Counted from the stretch's first letter, positions 7,510-16,072 are shown. The stretch is DNA of 64,000 bases from Eubacterium ruminantium (GCF_900167085.1 NZ_FUXA01000011.1:1-64000), one strand, 5' to 3'. Made by a program: numbers and translations. The notes: generated from the sequence alone by a model not told the origin.

Positions 7510-8259
7510 TTATGGATTTTATCTTTGAACGTTCTGAATATGATGTAGTTGTAAAATCATGTTATGAAAAACATAGATGCAATTTTTTTTGTGGAGGGTA
7601 ATAATGTCTTTATCAGAATGTATTACAATATTAGAAGAATTATATGAGAAAGATATTAAGATAAAAGAAGGTTGTGAGGATGAATCCAAGCGTTTTCAGG
7701 TTCCTGATAAATTGAGAGATTTCTATTCTTTGTTTCAGTCTCTAAAGATGCCTTTTGGAAGAATATATCCAATTCACGAGGGACTTGAAATGTCTCAGGA
7801 TGAACCATTTAAGTCTGAAGGTTGGTTTTGTTTTGGTCAGGATGATTACTTTTCATTTTGGCTGTGTAAAAATACTCCAGATTCTGAGGGAATGTCATTC
7901 ACTGCATGGGATCACGAAATGGAGGAGGAAATCGGTAATCCTGCTTTCGGGAGTATTGAAGAATTTCTTCTCTTTCTCTCTGATGAATATATGGATAGTG
8001 AATCAGCTACTATGTGTAAAGTGTATGTTTCAGGCTATTGTCGGGAAGCTATGAAAGAAATGATGGAGGTAAAGAAGGCGTTTCACAGTCCAGTCTCTAT
8101 GCTTGACTTAAAAGATAAAGCAACCAAAGGAACATGTATGATAAAAGAAGGATTTCATTATTATCAGGCAAGGAAAATTATTAGAAAATTAAATCTAAAA
8201 TATCTCAAAGTAACATTAAAGAAAACAAAAGAATGGTATTAGAGTTATCAGGAAGAAAG
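7510..8259 (+). repeat. About 0.75-kb duplication, copy 1 (partner 37482-38231)
   Basis: From TTTGAACG before the SUKH-like gene to GTTATCAGGAAGAAAG after it, the two segments are nearly identical. The first part is the 3' end of the gene that is complete at 37243, present here only as a tail. After 8259 the copies diverge abruptly, giving a sharp junction. Confidence 0.85.
7604..8242 (+). CDS. SMI1/KNR4-like (SUKH) protein, duplicate A
   Basis: 212 residues starting at ATG 7604 with GGAGG 7593-7597 upstream. N-terminal helices are followed by a beta-rich section with EGWFCFGQDDYFSFWLC and FTAWDHEMEEEI, typical of SUKH-type immunity proteins (assignment by pattern, moderate). It differs from the copy at 37576 at only about six residues (for example HEG/DEG, GNP/DDP), so duplication was recent or the copies are kept alike by gene conversion. 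Confidence 0.65.
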   Translation: MSLSECITILEELYEKDIKIKEGCEDESKRFQVPDKLRDFYSLFQSLKMPFGRIYPIHEGLEMSQDEPFKSEGWFCFGQDDYFSFWLCKNTPDSEGMSFTAWDHEMEEEIGNPAFGSIEEFLLFLSDEYMDSESATMCKVYVSGYCREAMKEMMEVKKAFHSPVSMLDLKDKATKGTCMIKEGFHYYQARKIIRKLNLKYLKVTLKKTKEWY

Positions 8260-8280
8260 CTCAATACCGGAATGCTAATC

Positions 8281-8487
8281 GGTAGCAAGGGCTCAGCATT
8301 ATATAGAACAGCATAAATGTAAATAAAAGATTTCAGTGGTTGTGAGTAATCCCTAAAATATGACACATGCAAACAAATTTTAATCCTAAGGAATATGTTG
8401 AGATTACTGAATGGAGATGCAACTTGTTGTCATCATGAGCATGAAGTTCATGGGAAACATGGCTGCGGTCATGGTGGATGTCATTAA
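8281..8487 (+). pseudogene. Decayed AraC-regulator / flavin-oxidase pair, remnant
   Basis: Bases 8281-8313 are identical to 33 bases inside the araC-type gene (43720-43752). Bases 8367-8411 match the 3' end of the oxidase gene at 44527 (codons NFNPKEYVEIT). After a frameshift near 8412 the sequence encodes a Cys/His-rich tail (CCHHEHEVHGKHGCGHGGCH) ending at TAA 8485. The order equals that of the intact genes at 43241-44583, so this is a shrunken second copy. The tail is absent from the intact oxidase. Confidence 0.65.
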
Positions 8488-8505
8488 TGAGAGGAACGAA
8501 AAGAT

Positions 8506-9024
8506 ATGACAAATGATTTTATATTAAGAGAGGCACATTTAGAAGACGCTGTAAGATTGGTGGAGATATACTCATATTATGTACTAAATACTGCAGTTTC
8601 ATTTGAATATACAGTACCAACAATTGAAGAATTTGAAGATAGAATAAGCAAAATTGTTGAAAAATATCCTTATCTGGTATGTGAAGTAAACAATAAAGTT
8701 GTTGGCTATGCATATGCGAGTGCATACAGTGTTCGAGATGCATATGCTTGGACTGCCACGACTTCAATATATCTAGATAAGGATTATAGAAGACAAGGGA
8801 TAGGTACTGCTTTTTATGTAAATTTGGAAAACAGACTCCGTGAGCAAGGGATAGTGAACATGTTAGCTGGTGCGGCATATTGTGAAAAGGAAGATGAGTA
8901 TTTGTCTCATGACAGCTTCAAATTCCATTCAAAGATGGGATTTACTAAGGTTGCGCACATGGAATCTATCGGAAAAAAGTTTGATAGATGGTATGATCTT
9001 TTATGGATGCAAAAGAAGCTTTAA
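8506..9024 (+). CDS. GNAT acetyltransferase, phosphinothricin-acetyltransferase-like
   Basis: 172 residues; opening ILREAHLEDAVRLVEIY, a segment with NTAVSFEY, KVVGYAYAS, then the acetyl-CoA loop RRQGIGTAFY (about residues 103-112) and FHSKMGFTKVA. This order is that of the PAT/YncA-like GNATs, which acetylate phosphinothricin or methionine derivatives. The substrate here is inferred from family only. The ribosome site AGAGGAACG lies about 9 nt before the ATG. Confidence 0.85.
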   Translation: MTNDFILREAHLEDAVRLVEIYSYYVLNTAVSFEYTVPTIEEFEDRISKIVEKYPYLVCEVNNKVVGYAYASAYSVRDAYAWTATTSIYLDKDYRRQGIGTAFYVNLENRLREQGIVNMLAGAAYCEKEDEYLSHDSFKFHSKMGFTKVAHMESIGKKFDRWYDLLWMQKKL

Positions 9025-9063
9025 TTTCAGGATAATGTGTTAAAGAAAGTATAGGAAAAAACC

Positions 9064-9294
9064 ATGTCGGTGTATGAATTGTTGAAACAGGTTAAAGATA
9101 GAGACTCTTTTTTGATTTTTCTTGAAAGTCTGGCTAAAGATTATGACGAAAATCATGATGAGTGGGTAAATTGGACGATATCAGACTATCTTGAAAGAAT
9201 TTCTGCGTGGATAAAAGACAGCGATGAAAACTTTGAAACTATTGACTTCAAAAAGATGGCTGAAATATTTTATGTAGGGAAGATTTACGAGTAA
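9064..9294 (+). CDS. DUF7660-like small protein
   Basis: A 76-residue acidic protein: FLIFLESLAKDYDENHDEW, then ISDYLERISAWIKD and a final FYVGKIYE. This pattern matches small SUKH-neighbourhood proteins now grouped as DUF7660 (from memory). No membrane segment. Role unknown; immunity-associated by company. Confidence 0.65.
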   Translation: MSVYELLKQVKDRDSFLIFLESLAKDYDENHDEWVNWTISDYLERISAWIKDSDENFETIDFKKMAEIFYVGKIYE

Positions 9295-9323
9295 ATATAA
9301 GTAAAATGGATGAAGAACGAAAG

Positions 9324-9385
9324 AAAAGAGCTATTAGTTTATATGAGAAAAATGGATTTGAGATAGTAGGTAAAGCGTAATATTC
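9324..9385 (+). repeat. 62-bp exact copy of the end of the GNAT gene at 12751
   Basis: Identical to 13044-13105, covering the last 19 codons, the stop and a few bases after it. No other part of that GNAT gene is present, so it is a recombination scar. Confidence 0.85.
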
Positions 9386-9445
9386 CGGAATTATTAATCA
9401 TGGATAGTGTTACGAAAAGTAGAAATATTGAAGAGGAATTATGAT

Positions 9446-10255
9446 ATGAATATTGGGATAATTGGATATGGTAGCATGGGAAAAATGCTACTTCAGAAAA
9501 TCAGTGAAACTGGTAAAGTAAATCATGATAAGTTATTTGTATCAAACAGGACTTTATCGAAAATTGAAGCAGCTCCAGATAAATATGTGATCAGTGAATC
9601 AAATACTTCTCTTGCAATGTCTTCAGATATTATATTTATATGTACTCGTCCTGCTGATTTGCTGCCAGTATTAGAGGAAATATCAAGTGTTGTAAAAGAT
9701 GATACGCTTATTATATCCCTTAATGGAAGTATAACATTTGAATCTCTTGAGAAGATCAGCAACCGAAAATATGTAAAGGTTATTCCGAGCGTAACTGCTG
9801 AAATAAATAAATCTCAAACGTTGGTTACTTATAACAGATTTGTGAGTGAGGATGATAAAAGATTATTAAGAGATATTCTTTCATGTATCGGTAACGTCAT
9901 TGAATTACCTGAAAATGAGATGGGAATGGGGTCAGAGCTTGTAAGTTGTATGCCGGGATTTATAGCATCTATTTTCGATGTGATTTGTCAATCGGCAATA
10001 AAACATACGTCGATTCCGCAGGAGCAAGTAATTAAGATGGTTCTTGACACTTTGAGTTCAACCGGGGAACTCATGCTTCGTAAAGATATGAGTTTTGAAG
10101 ATGTGGTAAAACGAGTAGCAACCAAAGGTGGTATTACTGAAGTGGGCTCAAGAGTGATATATGATGGCTTTCCAGACATTGCAGATGAGATGTTTGGAAA
10201 AACTCTTGCTAAGAGAAGAGAAACTGCAGCTATAGTTAAAACATACTGTGATTGA
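9446..10255 (+). CDS. Pyrroline-5-carboxylate reductase-like (ProC/ComER family), paralogue
   Basis: 269 residues from ATG 9446 (ribosome site GAGGAA, 9432). Same layout as 1871: Rossmann GIIGYGSMG at the start, VKVIPSVTAEINKSQT in the middle, ELPENEMGMGSELVSCMPGF shared nearly word for word, and KGGITEVGSRV near the C-terminus. The DNA is clearly diverged, so the pair is older than the SUKH duplication at 7510/37482. Role uncertain, as for 1871. Confidence 0.8.
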   Translation: MNIGIIGYGSMGKMLLQKISETGKVNHDKLFVSNRTLSKIEAAPDKYVISESNTSLAMSSDIIFICTRPADLLPVLEEISSVVKDDTLIISLNGSITFESLEKISNRKYVKVIPSVTAEINKSQTLVTYNRFVSEDDKRLLRDILSCIGNVIELPENEMGMGSELVSCMPGFIASIFDVICQSAIKHTSIPQEQVIKMVLDTLSSTGELMLRKDMSFEDVVKRVATKGGITEVGSRVIYDGFPDIADEMFGKTLAKRRETAAIVKTYCD

Positions 10256-10324
10256 AGTTTAAAATGGCAAACTATAGATAAATTAATTTCAGTTTTAATA
10301 CCGAAAGAAGAAAGAGAAATTTTT

Positions 10325-11122
10325 ATGGAAAAGTATATTGAAGGAAATAAAGCGGCTTGGGAAGAAGCTTTTGATAAAAGGGATGCCTCATGGGGCGCCG
10401 ATATAACGGAACGTGTACAGAAAGAAGACTATCCGTTTTTTGAAAAGGAAATGGCGGATGTTTTGAAAAACATGGATACGAAAGGAAAGACGATCGGTCA
10501 GTTTTGTTGTAACAACGGTCGAGAACTGCTTTCTTTGGTAAAAAGCGGAAATGCCTCAAAGGGTGTTGGATTTGACATTGCTGAAAACCAAGTGGCTTTT
10601 GCAAATGAAAAAGCAAAAGAATTGAACTTGCCTTGTATATTTGAAGCTGTGAATGTTTATGATATTGATGATCGTTTCAGAGAACAGTTTGATATTGTGA
10701 TCATCACTATCGGAGCACTATGCTGGTTTGAAAATCTGAATCGCTTTTTTGAAATCGTGGCAAAATGCATGAAACCCGGAGCAGTGATCGTGCTTAATGA
10801 ACAGCATCCCTGCACGAATATGCTAGCTACGGAAGGCGATGCTGAGTTTGATCCTGAGCATAAGATGGAATGTCATTTTTCTTACTTTGAACATGAATGG
10901 ACCGGGAATAGCGGCATGTATTATATGACGCTGAAGAACTATCATTCTAAGACTTTTACCGATTTTACTCATTCATTGTCAGAAATAATATCCGGAATGT
11001 GTAATAACGGAATTGTCATCACCGGGCTAAAGGAGTTTGATCATGATATCAGCGGTGGGTTTTCCTCAATAGATCATAGGGGGTATCCACTGTCAATGAT
11101 CCTACAGGGAAATAAACAATAA
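10325..11122 (+). CDS. Class I SAM-dependent methyltransferase
   Basis: 265 residues. Motif I is GQFCCNNGRELLSL (about residues 59-72), followed by GVGFDIAENQVAFA with the acidic residue that binds SAM ribose, and FDIVIITIGALCWFENL as the post-II segment. The GNNG/CCNNG form is typical of a small-molecule methyltransferase group. The substrate is unknown. It stands alone between a ProC-like gene and a GNAT, with spacing consistent with individual gene capture. Confidence 0.8.
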   Translation: MEKYIEGNKAAWEEAFDKRDASWGADITERVQKEDYPFFEKEMADVLKNMDTKGKTIGQFCCNNGRELLSLVKSGNASKGVGFDIAENQVAFANEKAKELNLPCIFEAVNVYDIDDRFREQFDIVIITIGALCWFENLNRFFEIVAKCMKPGAVIVLNEQHPCTNMLATEGDAEFDPEHKMECHFSYFEHEWTGNSGMYYMTLKNYHSKTFTDFTHSLSEIISGMCNNGIVITGLKEFDHDISGGFSSIDHRGYPLSMILQGNKQ

Positions 11123-11154
11123 ATTTCAGTTTGTCTTACGAGGAGAAATAGAAA

Positions 11155-11793
11155 ATGGAATATGAAATAAAGAGTTTGACTCCTGATTTGGCGGAGGATT
11201 ATTTTGATTTCTTTGATAATAGGGCATTTTCAGACGGATCGCCATTCTATCCGTGTTATTGCAATGCATTCAATCTGAGTAAAGAAAGAATGAAAAAGGA
11301 ATTGTATCAGAGGGCGGAGGATTATGGCAACGGACTGGAAGGCTGGATAAGAGCACTTAGGGAATCAGCTGAAAGAATGGTGCAGGCAGGCGAAATCAAG
11401 GGATATTTGGCATATGATAACGGAATAGCAATCGGTTGGTGTAATACGAATGACAGGCTGAGCTACTTTAGAACCGGTGAATTTGATCTTCATACCTTGC
11501 CTGAAGATCAGGAATACTCACATAGCATTGTTCCTGGCGAAGTCAAAGCAATAGTATGTTTTGAAATATCTCCGGAATACCGCGGTAAGGGAATTGCAAC
11601 GCAGTTTTTACACAGAATCTGTGATGATGCAAAGACCGAAGGATACAAATATGTTGAAGCATATCCTGTAAAGGATGGAGAGAATATAGAAATGGCTTTT
11701 ACCGGACCGTTACGATTATATTTAAAGGCCGGCTTTGAAATTATTGAACAGTCCGGTAATACATATACGATGAGAAAAAAACTGATTCTGTAA
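11155..11793 (+). CDS. GNAT family N-acetyltransferase
   Basis: 212 residues, larger than most GNATs here because of an N-terminal extension that begins SLTPDLAEDYFDFFDNRAF and has a FYPCYCNAF motif. The acetyl-CoA site is EYRGKGIATQFL (about residues 141-152), preceded by VKAIVCFEISP. The ending is LYLKAGFEIIEQ. An AGGAGAA ribosome site lies 8 nt before the ATG. This DxxAFxD / CYCNAF subgroup is common in Clostridia; the substrate is unknown. Confidence 0.85.
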   Translation: MEYEIKSLTPDLAEDYFDFFDNRAFSDGSPFYPCYCNAFNLSKERMKKELYQRAEDYGNGLEGWIRALRESAERMVQAGEIKGYLAYDNGIAIGWCNTNDRLSYFRTGEFDLHTLPEDQEYSHSIVPGEVKAIVCFEISPEYRGKGIATQFLHRICDDAKTEGYKYVEAYPVKDGENIEMAFTGPLRLYLKAGFEIIEQSGNTYTMRKKLIL

Positions 11794-11906
11794 CTTGGAA
11801 TAATCTTTAAGCGTGAAGAGTGGGATAGAAACGATTTCTTGCAGATATGCTTATATTGTGACACTGATCCCGATATCAACTGCAATTAAATCGAAAGGAA
11901 TAGCAT

Positions 11907-11984
11907 ATGGCCGGGGATAAGATGTATCAGGCGATGAAGAAAGATCGTGAAGAAACCTTACCAAAGCTAATAAATTATAAATGA
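11907..11984 (+). other. Short ORF, probable gene scrap, in a gene-free stretch
   Basis: Between 11794 and 12159 the only reading frame is 25 codons (MAGDKMYQAMKKDREETLPK and a few more). Its 3' part (GAAGAAACCTTACCAA) and the terminator after it recur at 31147-31222, where they follow another scrap ORF. It is read as a shared 3' boundary piece rather than a gene. The rest of the stretch shows nothing recognisable. Confidence 0.35.
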
Positions 11985-11993
11985 TTTTTTACG

Positions 11994-12025
11994 ACCGCTA
12001 TGAGAATTAGTTCATGGCGGTTTTT
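11994..12025 (+). terminator. Intrinsic terminator, copy A of a repeated type
   Basis: 10-bp stem (ACCGCTATGA / TCATGGCGGT, one G-T) with an 8-nt loop, then TTTTT. The same hairpin with nearly the same loop is at 31190. Confidence 0.8.
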
Positions 12026-12159
12026 CCATTCGCGGCAGCTTTATTATTTAATTATGGAGGATTTGTGGAGTTATATGGTATAGTAAAACAATAGTAGCTT
12101 GTAAATGTTTATTCCAGTTTTATAGACGATGACAGATCGGGGTTTATGGAGGAAAAACA

Positions 12160-12645
12160 ATGCGACGCAATGATAGAGAGGTTACAAAGTTCTCAGACAT
12201 AATTGCAATAATTGAGAAATGTGATGTGTGCAGACTTGCTTTGAATGATGAGGATTATCCATATATACTGCCACTTAACTTTGGAATCAATATTACAGAG
12301 GATAATAATTTAGAACTATATTTCCATGGAGCATCAGAGGGAACAAAACTCAAACTAATTGCAAAAGATAATCGGGCAAGTTTTGAAATGGATTGTGAAC
12401 ATACTTTGGTATCGGAAATTGAACGTGGAAGCTGCACAATGGAATATCAAAGTGTGATTGGGCATGGACATATCGAGATGATACCTGATGAAGAAAAGTA
12501 TAATGCCTTGTGTATTTTAATGAAGCATTATCACATGGAGCATTTTCCATTCAATAAGGCTGTCATGCCTCGAACAACAGTTTACAAACTTGTTGTAGAA
12601 CATATGACTGGGAAAATAAGGCTAAAAAGAAACGATAAGCATTAA
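12160..12645 (+). CDS. Pyridoxamine 5'-phosphate oxidase family protein, NimA-like
   Basis: 161 residues starting MRRNDREVT, then CDVCRLALNDEDYPYILPLNFG, YFHGASEGTKLKLI and SVIGHGHIEMI. This is the split-barrel flavin-binding fold of Nim-type proteins, linked to 5-nitroimidazole resistance. The conserved opening and the HGA-x-x-G-x-K-L-x-L motif support the NimA group; actual nitroimidazole activity is inference. The ATG has GGAGG about 8 nt upstream. Confidence 0.8.
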   Translation: MRRNDREVTKFSDIIAIIEKCDVCRLALNDEDYPYILPLNFGINITEDNNLELYFHGASEGTKLKLIAKDNRASFEMDCEHTLVSEIERGSCTMEYQSVIGHGHIEMIPDEEKYNALCILMKHYHMEHFPFNKAVMPRTTVYKLVVEHMTGKIRLKRNDKH

Positions 12646-12750
12646 ATTCAAATTTGTCTGGATGAAGGCATAGTGTATGAATTCACAGGTGAGAATTAAT
12701 CAGGAAAATCGGAAAAGAACTGAGAAAAAATATATACAGGTTAGATAATT

Positions 12751-13100
12751 ATGGAATTGGTAAAATACAATGGAAATCTTAAAAGTGAACTGTTTCGCTT
12801 TACCACTGAGAGTTTTGCTGAATTAGGAAAAATGATTCATTCTTCGATTCCGGATTGAAAGATGTTTATATACTGATAAATGGAAATGATATTATCGGAA
12901 GTGTCGCGCTGAAAGGTGAAGAAATAGATGATCTTATCGTGAATTCTAAGTATCAGGGAAGGGGATATGGAAGGCAGATTCTTTTATGGGCACTGGAAAA
13001 TATAAACAGTAAGCGGATAATACTGCGTGTGGCCGCATGGAATAAAAGAGCTATTAGTTTATATGAGAAAAATGGATTTGAGATAGTAGGTAAAGCGTAA
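12751..13100 (+). pseudogene. GNAT acetyltransferase broken by a -1 slip in an A5 run
   Basis: The first 36 codons (MELVKYNGNLKSELFRF and on) stop at 12856, while the next frame gives FFDSGLKDVYILINGN, IIGSVALKG, then the GNAT loop KYQGRGYGRQIL and SLYEKNGFEIVGKA. Adding one A to the AAAAA run near 12827-12831 joins both into one complete GNAT protein. Ordinary ribosomes would stop early; programmed slippage is possible but unsupported. The last 62 bases also occur at 9324. Confidence 0.7.
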
Positions 13101-13134
13101 TATTCAAGCAAAATAAAATAAGGGGAATGTAAAA

Positions 13135-13449
13135 ATGGCATCGAGCAAAGATTATTTGGATTTCATATTAGAACAGCTTTCAGAGCTGAATGATATAACT
13201 TACAGGGCGATGATGGGAGAATACATCATCTATTATCGTGGGAAAGTTGTCGGTGGCATTTATGATGACCGCTTTCTTGTGAAGCCTGTAAAGTCTGCTG
13301 TGAGAATGATGCCGGAAGCCAGTCTAGAACTGCCATACGAGGGAGCGAAGGAGATGCTCCTTGTCGATAATGTTGAGAACAAAGAGTTTCTTCGCAATCT
13401 GTTAGAAGTGATGTATGAAGAACTACCTGCGCCTAAGAAAAAGAAGTGA
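13135..13449 (+). CDS. TfoX/Sxy N-terminal domain protein
   Basis: 104 residues: DYLDFILEQLSELNDITYRAMMG, EYIIYYRGKVVGGIYDDRFLVKP, then a lysine-rich end. This matches the stand-alone TfoX N-terminal domain. In gammaproteobacteria TfoX promotes competence, but single-domain Firmicutes members have no established role. GGGGAA ribosome site about 7 nt before the ATG. Confidence 0.8.
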   Translation: MASSKDYLDFILEQLSELNDITYRAMMGEYIIYYRGKVVGGIYDDRFLVKPVKSAVRMMPEASLELPYEGAKEMLLVDNVENKEFLRNLLEVMYEELPAPKKKK

Positions 13450-13505
13450 GTTATTGTAGGAAAAATCGGAATATATTATGCTGAAAGGGTTAAGAAACTG
13501 ATTAT

Positions 13506-14444
13506 ATGAAATATCCAATAGACAAAGAACTAAAGAGCATATCAATATATAGCGGGTCAGTGGTAGGCAGGTTATACCCGTTGATCAATATGGGGTATAG
13601 GCTGAGAAAATGTAGATCAGACAAATGTATATCTGTGAGAAGAGTATCTACTCCGGGATATGACGGCGAGAAAATTAATACGTTAATAATTGAACCCAAG
13701 GAATGTGGTAGGGATTTGCCTTGCATTGTTTTCTTTCATGGTGGTGGGTTTCTGATGAGCGCATCTGATGCTCATTATAGGGTGGCAAAACGTTATTGCA
13801 ACGAAATAAACTGTAAGGTGATCATGCCGGATTATAGATTACTGCCCAAGTATCAGTATCCTGTTGCCATAGAGGATTGCTATAACACATATCTTTGGGT
13901 TTTGGAAAATTCAGAAAGCCTTGGGATAAACAAAGATGGAATCATATTTGTAGGGGATAGTGCAGGCGGAAACATTGCTGCAGCTGTGACAGTGATGCTT
14001 AAGGACAGAAATCAGCTAATTCCCCAGGGTAATATGCTTATTTATCCTGTCCTGGATAAAAGAATGATCACTGAATCAATGATGAAGTATACAGATACTC
14101 CTATATGGGATTCAAAGTGCAATAAACGGTTTTGGGATATGTACTTGAAAGGAATTGATTCGTCTCATGCAAGGTATTCATCGATATCCGAGATTGACCA
14201 TCTGGATTTCTTTCCAAAAACATATGTGGAAGTGGCTGAATTTGACTGCCTTCACGATGAAGGAATCGCCTTTGCCAGGACTCTCATTTCTGAGGGAGTA
14301 GAAACTGAGTATTATAGCGTCCATGGAACGTGCCACGGATTTGAAGCGGCAACAGGAAGTTCGATTTTTAATGAGTGTATGAAGAGGCGTATTGAGTGGA
14401 TGCAGAATGTATATAAGGTAAAAGTTAGCACCAATGGAGGGTGA
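13506..14444 (+). CDS. Alpha/beta hydrolase, hormone-sensitive-lipase-like esterase
   Basis: 312 residues. Oxyanion-hole motif HGGG from residue 78, nucleophile motif GDSAGG with Ser152, an acidic residue in EFDCLHDEG (about 243-251) and His in GTCHGFE (about 280) give a complete catalytic triad of the HSL/acetylesterase type. No signal peptide, so cytosolic. Likely an esterase or deacetylase of small molecules. The ribosome site is weak. Confidence 0.85.
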   Translation: MKYPIDKELKSISIYSGSVVGRLYPLINMGYRLRKCRSDKCISVRRVSTPGYDGEKINTLIIEPKECGRDLPCIVFFHGGGFLMSASDAHYRVAKRYCNEINCKVIMPDYRLLPKYQYPVAIEDCYNTYLWVLENSESLGINKDGIIFVGDSAGGNIAAAVTVMLKDRNQLIPQGNMLIYPVLDKRMITESMMKYTDTPIWDSKCNKRFWDMYLKGIDSSHARYSSISEIDHLDFFPKTYVEVAEFDCLHDEGIAFARTLISEGVETEYYSVHGTCHGFEAATGSSIFNECMKRRIEWMQNVYKVKVSTNGG

Positions 14445-14513
14445 AGTGTATGAGGAGTATAGAAAAGTATAAGAAATATATTTCATAATAACGTTCTATT
14501 AAGGGAAAGAAAT

Positions 14514-14546
14514 ATGATATACAGGCTTCCCGAATTAAGCGATAAA
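14514..14546 (+). pseudogene. N-terminal scrap of a GNAT gene, cut by an inverted module
   Basis: ATG 14514 with GGGAAAG upstream begins MIYRLPELSDK, a common GNAT opening, then runs into the 3' end of the minus-strand membrane gene. The last codons and stop of that minus-strand gene (TTTATCGCTTAA) lie in GNAT-derived bases, marking the junction. Confidence 0.45.
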
Positions 14547-15440
14547 GTCATCTTCACATTTCTTACCGATCGTTGTGCGTTTGGGAATGTTGTAAAAAGC
14601 ATCTGAAATCTTTCTGTAAACAAGTACACATATTATGATCATAAATACGTAAGCTATGCCATACGCAATAGTCAGCATGAATGGTGTTCCGAAGAATGCC
14701 ATTATGAGTACATTTGGCAGCCAGACGAAAAGTGATATTTCCAGTGCAAAGATTATGGATGCAGATATTGAGGCCTTCTTTGGAAGACAACAGCGATTCC
14801 ATAATGGAAGCAGAACACCGGCCATAAACATGAATATGGTAAATACTATATAGAACAAGGTTTCACGTTCAGTGGATACACCCAGAATACTGCAAAGTCT
14901 CCAGGAACTGTTAACAGCACCGGCTGCTATATCTGTCAGGAAGTTAAGTGCGGCAAAAAGCACTCCATATATGATTGAGCATATTATAAATCTTGTATTT
15001 GTAATATGCTCGATCTCATCAGGATTTTTCACATCATAATTCTTCATAAGAAGTCCGAGAACGAGGCCCTTCAGAGAATAGGAGATGACATCAACAACGA
15101 GGATTCCCATGGAGAGGGACTCTTCGATTATCTTTCCGTCACCACCCAGCATAGCCAGAATATTGGGAATATAACTGCTGATGAGAATCAGCATTATATA
15201 GGCGAAGCCGCGAAGAACCGTATTCTTTATCGGAAGTTTATATCCAATTACCAGATAGCCGAGTCCCACCACAAGCTCTGCGCAGATTCCGTATATAATA
15301 AATGGAACTGTGACAAAAGCAGGTGCCCCTTCTTTACCTTCTATAACAGCTTCCACAAATATGCGGAGTGGAGTAGTTAAAAGAATAGTTATAAGTACAA
15401 AGAGAAGCAGGCGAAATACTCTATTCACGGTTAGTGTCAT
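14535..15440 (-). CDS. Hypothetical multi-pass membrane protein, partner of the MarR regulator
   Basis: 301 residues with about eight hydrophobic segments and short loops; no enzymatic motif recognised. Its start overlaps the end of the marR gene by 20 nt, so it is the second gene of a MarR-controlled operon. Such pairs usually export or resist a toxic compound; that role is inferred from arrangement only. Its C-terminal DDFIA and stop appear to come from the interrupted GNAT gene, so the natural C-terminus may have been replaced. Confidence 0.65.
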   Translation of the reverse strand: MTLTVNRVFRLLLFVLITILLTTPLRIFVEAVIEGKEGAPAFVTVPFIIYGICAELVVGLGYLVIGYKLPIKNTVLRGFAYIMLILISSYIPNILAMLGGDGKIIEESLSMGILVVDVISYSLKGLVLGLLMKNYDVKNPDEIEHITNTRFIICSIIYGVLFAALNFLTDIAAGAVNSSWRLCSILGVSTERETLFYIVFTIFMFMAGVLLPLWNRCCLPKKASISASIIFALEISLFVWLPNVLIMAFFGTPFMLTIAYGIAYVFMIIICVLVYRKISDAFYNIPKRTTIGKKCEDDFIA

Positions 15441-15888
15441 TACTTAATTCCTCCTTCATAACATAAAGTTTATTCAGCAGTTTCTGCTGAACTTTTGCAA
15501 ATGTCTTTATATCTCTTTCGGATATGTCGGCATAGAGTTCAGAAACAAATCTCATATTTTTATCCAGGTTTTCGGCACCCCATCTACGGCCCTTATCTGT
15601 AATAACGATTATCATGTTTCTTTTGTCAGCATCGGATTTTTCGAGAGTTACATATCCTTTTTCAACAAGCTTATCTACAAGCTGCTTTGTGCTCTGTCGT
15701 GTGATGCCGCATTTCTCAGCAAGCTGATTAAGATTAGGCGCTTCTTCACATCTTCCAAGTATCATAAGAGGAAGCCACTGTCTTGAAGTGATATCCTCCA
15801 TTCCCATATCCATAACGCTCTGAAGAGTATTGGCGAGTCTGGAAATTTCAACGAGAGAAGTAAATACAGGTGTATTATATTTATCCAT
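15421..15888 (-). CDS. MarR family transcriptional regulator
   Basis: 155 residues with the winged-helix order of MarR proteins: LNQLAEKCGITRQSTKQLVDKL (recognition helix about residues 53-74) and the wing with KSDADKRNMIIVITDKGR. Two perfect 14-bp palindromes in its promoter are the probable operators, so it should repress itself and the downstream membrane gene until a ligand releases it. GGAGG lies before the ATG on the minus strand. Confidence 0.9.
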   Translation of the reverse strand: MDKYNTPVFTSLVEISRLANTLQSVMDMGMEDITSRQWLPLMILGRCEEAPNLNQLAEKCGITRQSTKQLVDKLVEKGYVTLEKSDADKRNMIIVITDKGRRWGAENLDKNMRFVSELYADISERDIKTFAKVQQKLLNKLYVMKEELSNDTNRE

Positions 15889-15911
15889 GGTATATCCTCC
15901 TGATCAGAATA

Positions 15912-15972
15912 TGCAGTATACTGCACAAATATGTTTGGACGTAGTATATATGCAGTATACTGCATTTGTCAA
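15912..15972 (-). promoter_or_regulatory. MarR-type promoter with two perfect palindromic operators
   Basis: TGCAGTATACTGCA occurs at 15912-15925 and again at 15951-15964, 39 bp apart. On the minus strand TTGACA (15972-15967) and TATACT 18 bp downstream flank the second palindrome, so a bound dimer would block RNA polymerase directly; the first lies downstream near the start of transcription. Confidence 0.85.
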
Positions 15973-16072
15973 GGTGAAAAATAAAATAATATAATATAAT
16001 ATAATAAACATGACATACAGTTGTCGGGATTGGGGTGCTAAGATTATATAAAAAAGAAAGGGGTAAAATATA

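Noticed and set aside
15984-16008. TAATA-type tandem repeat before the VOC gene as a phase-variation tract
   Set aside because: It is short AT-rich sequence in a promoter region and could be chance; no evidence of length variation can be seen.
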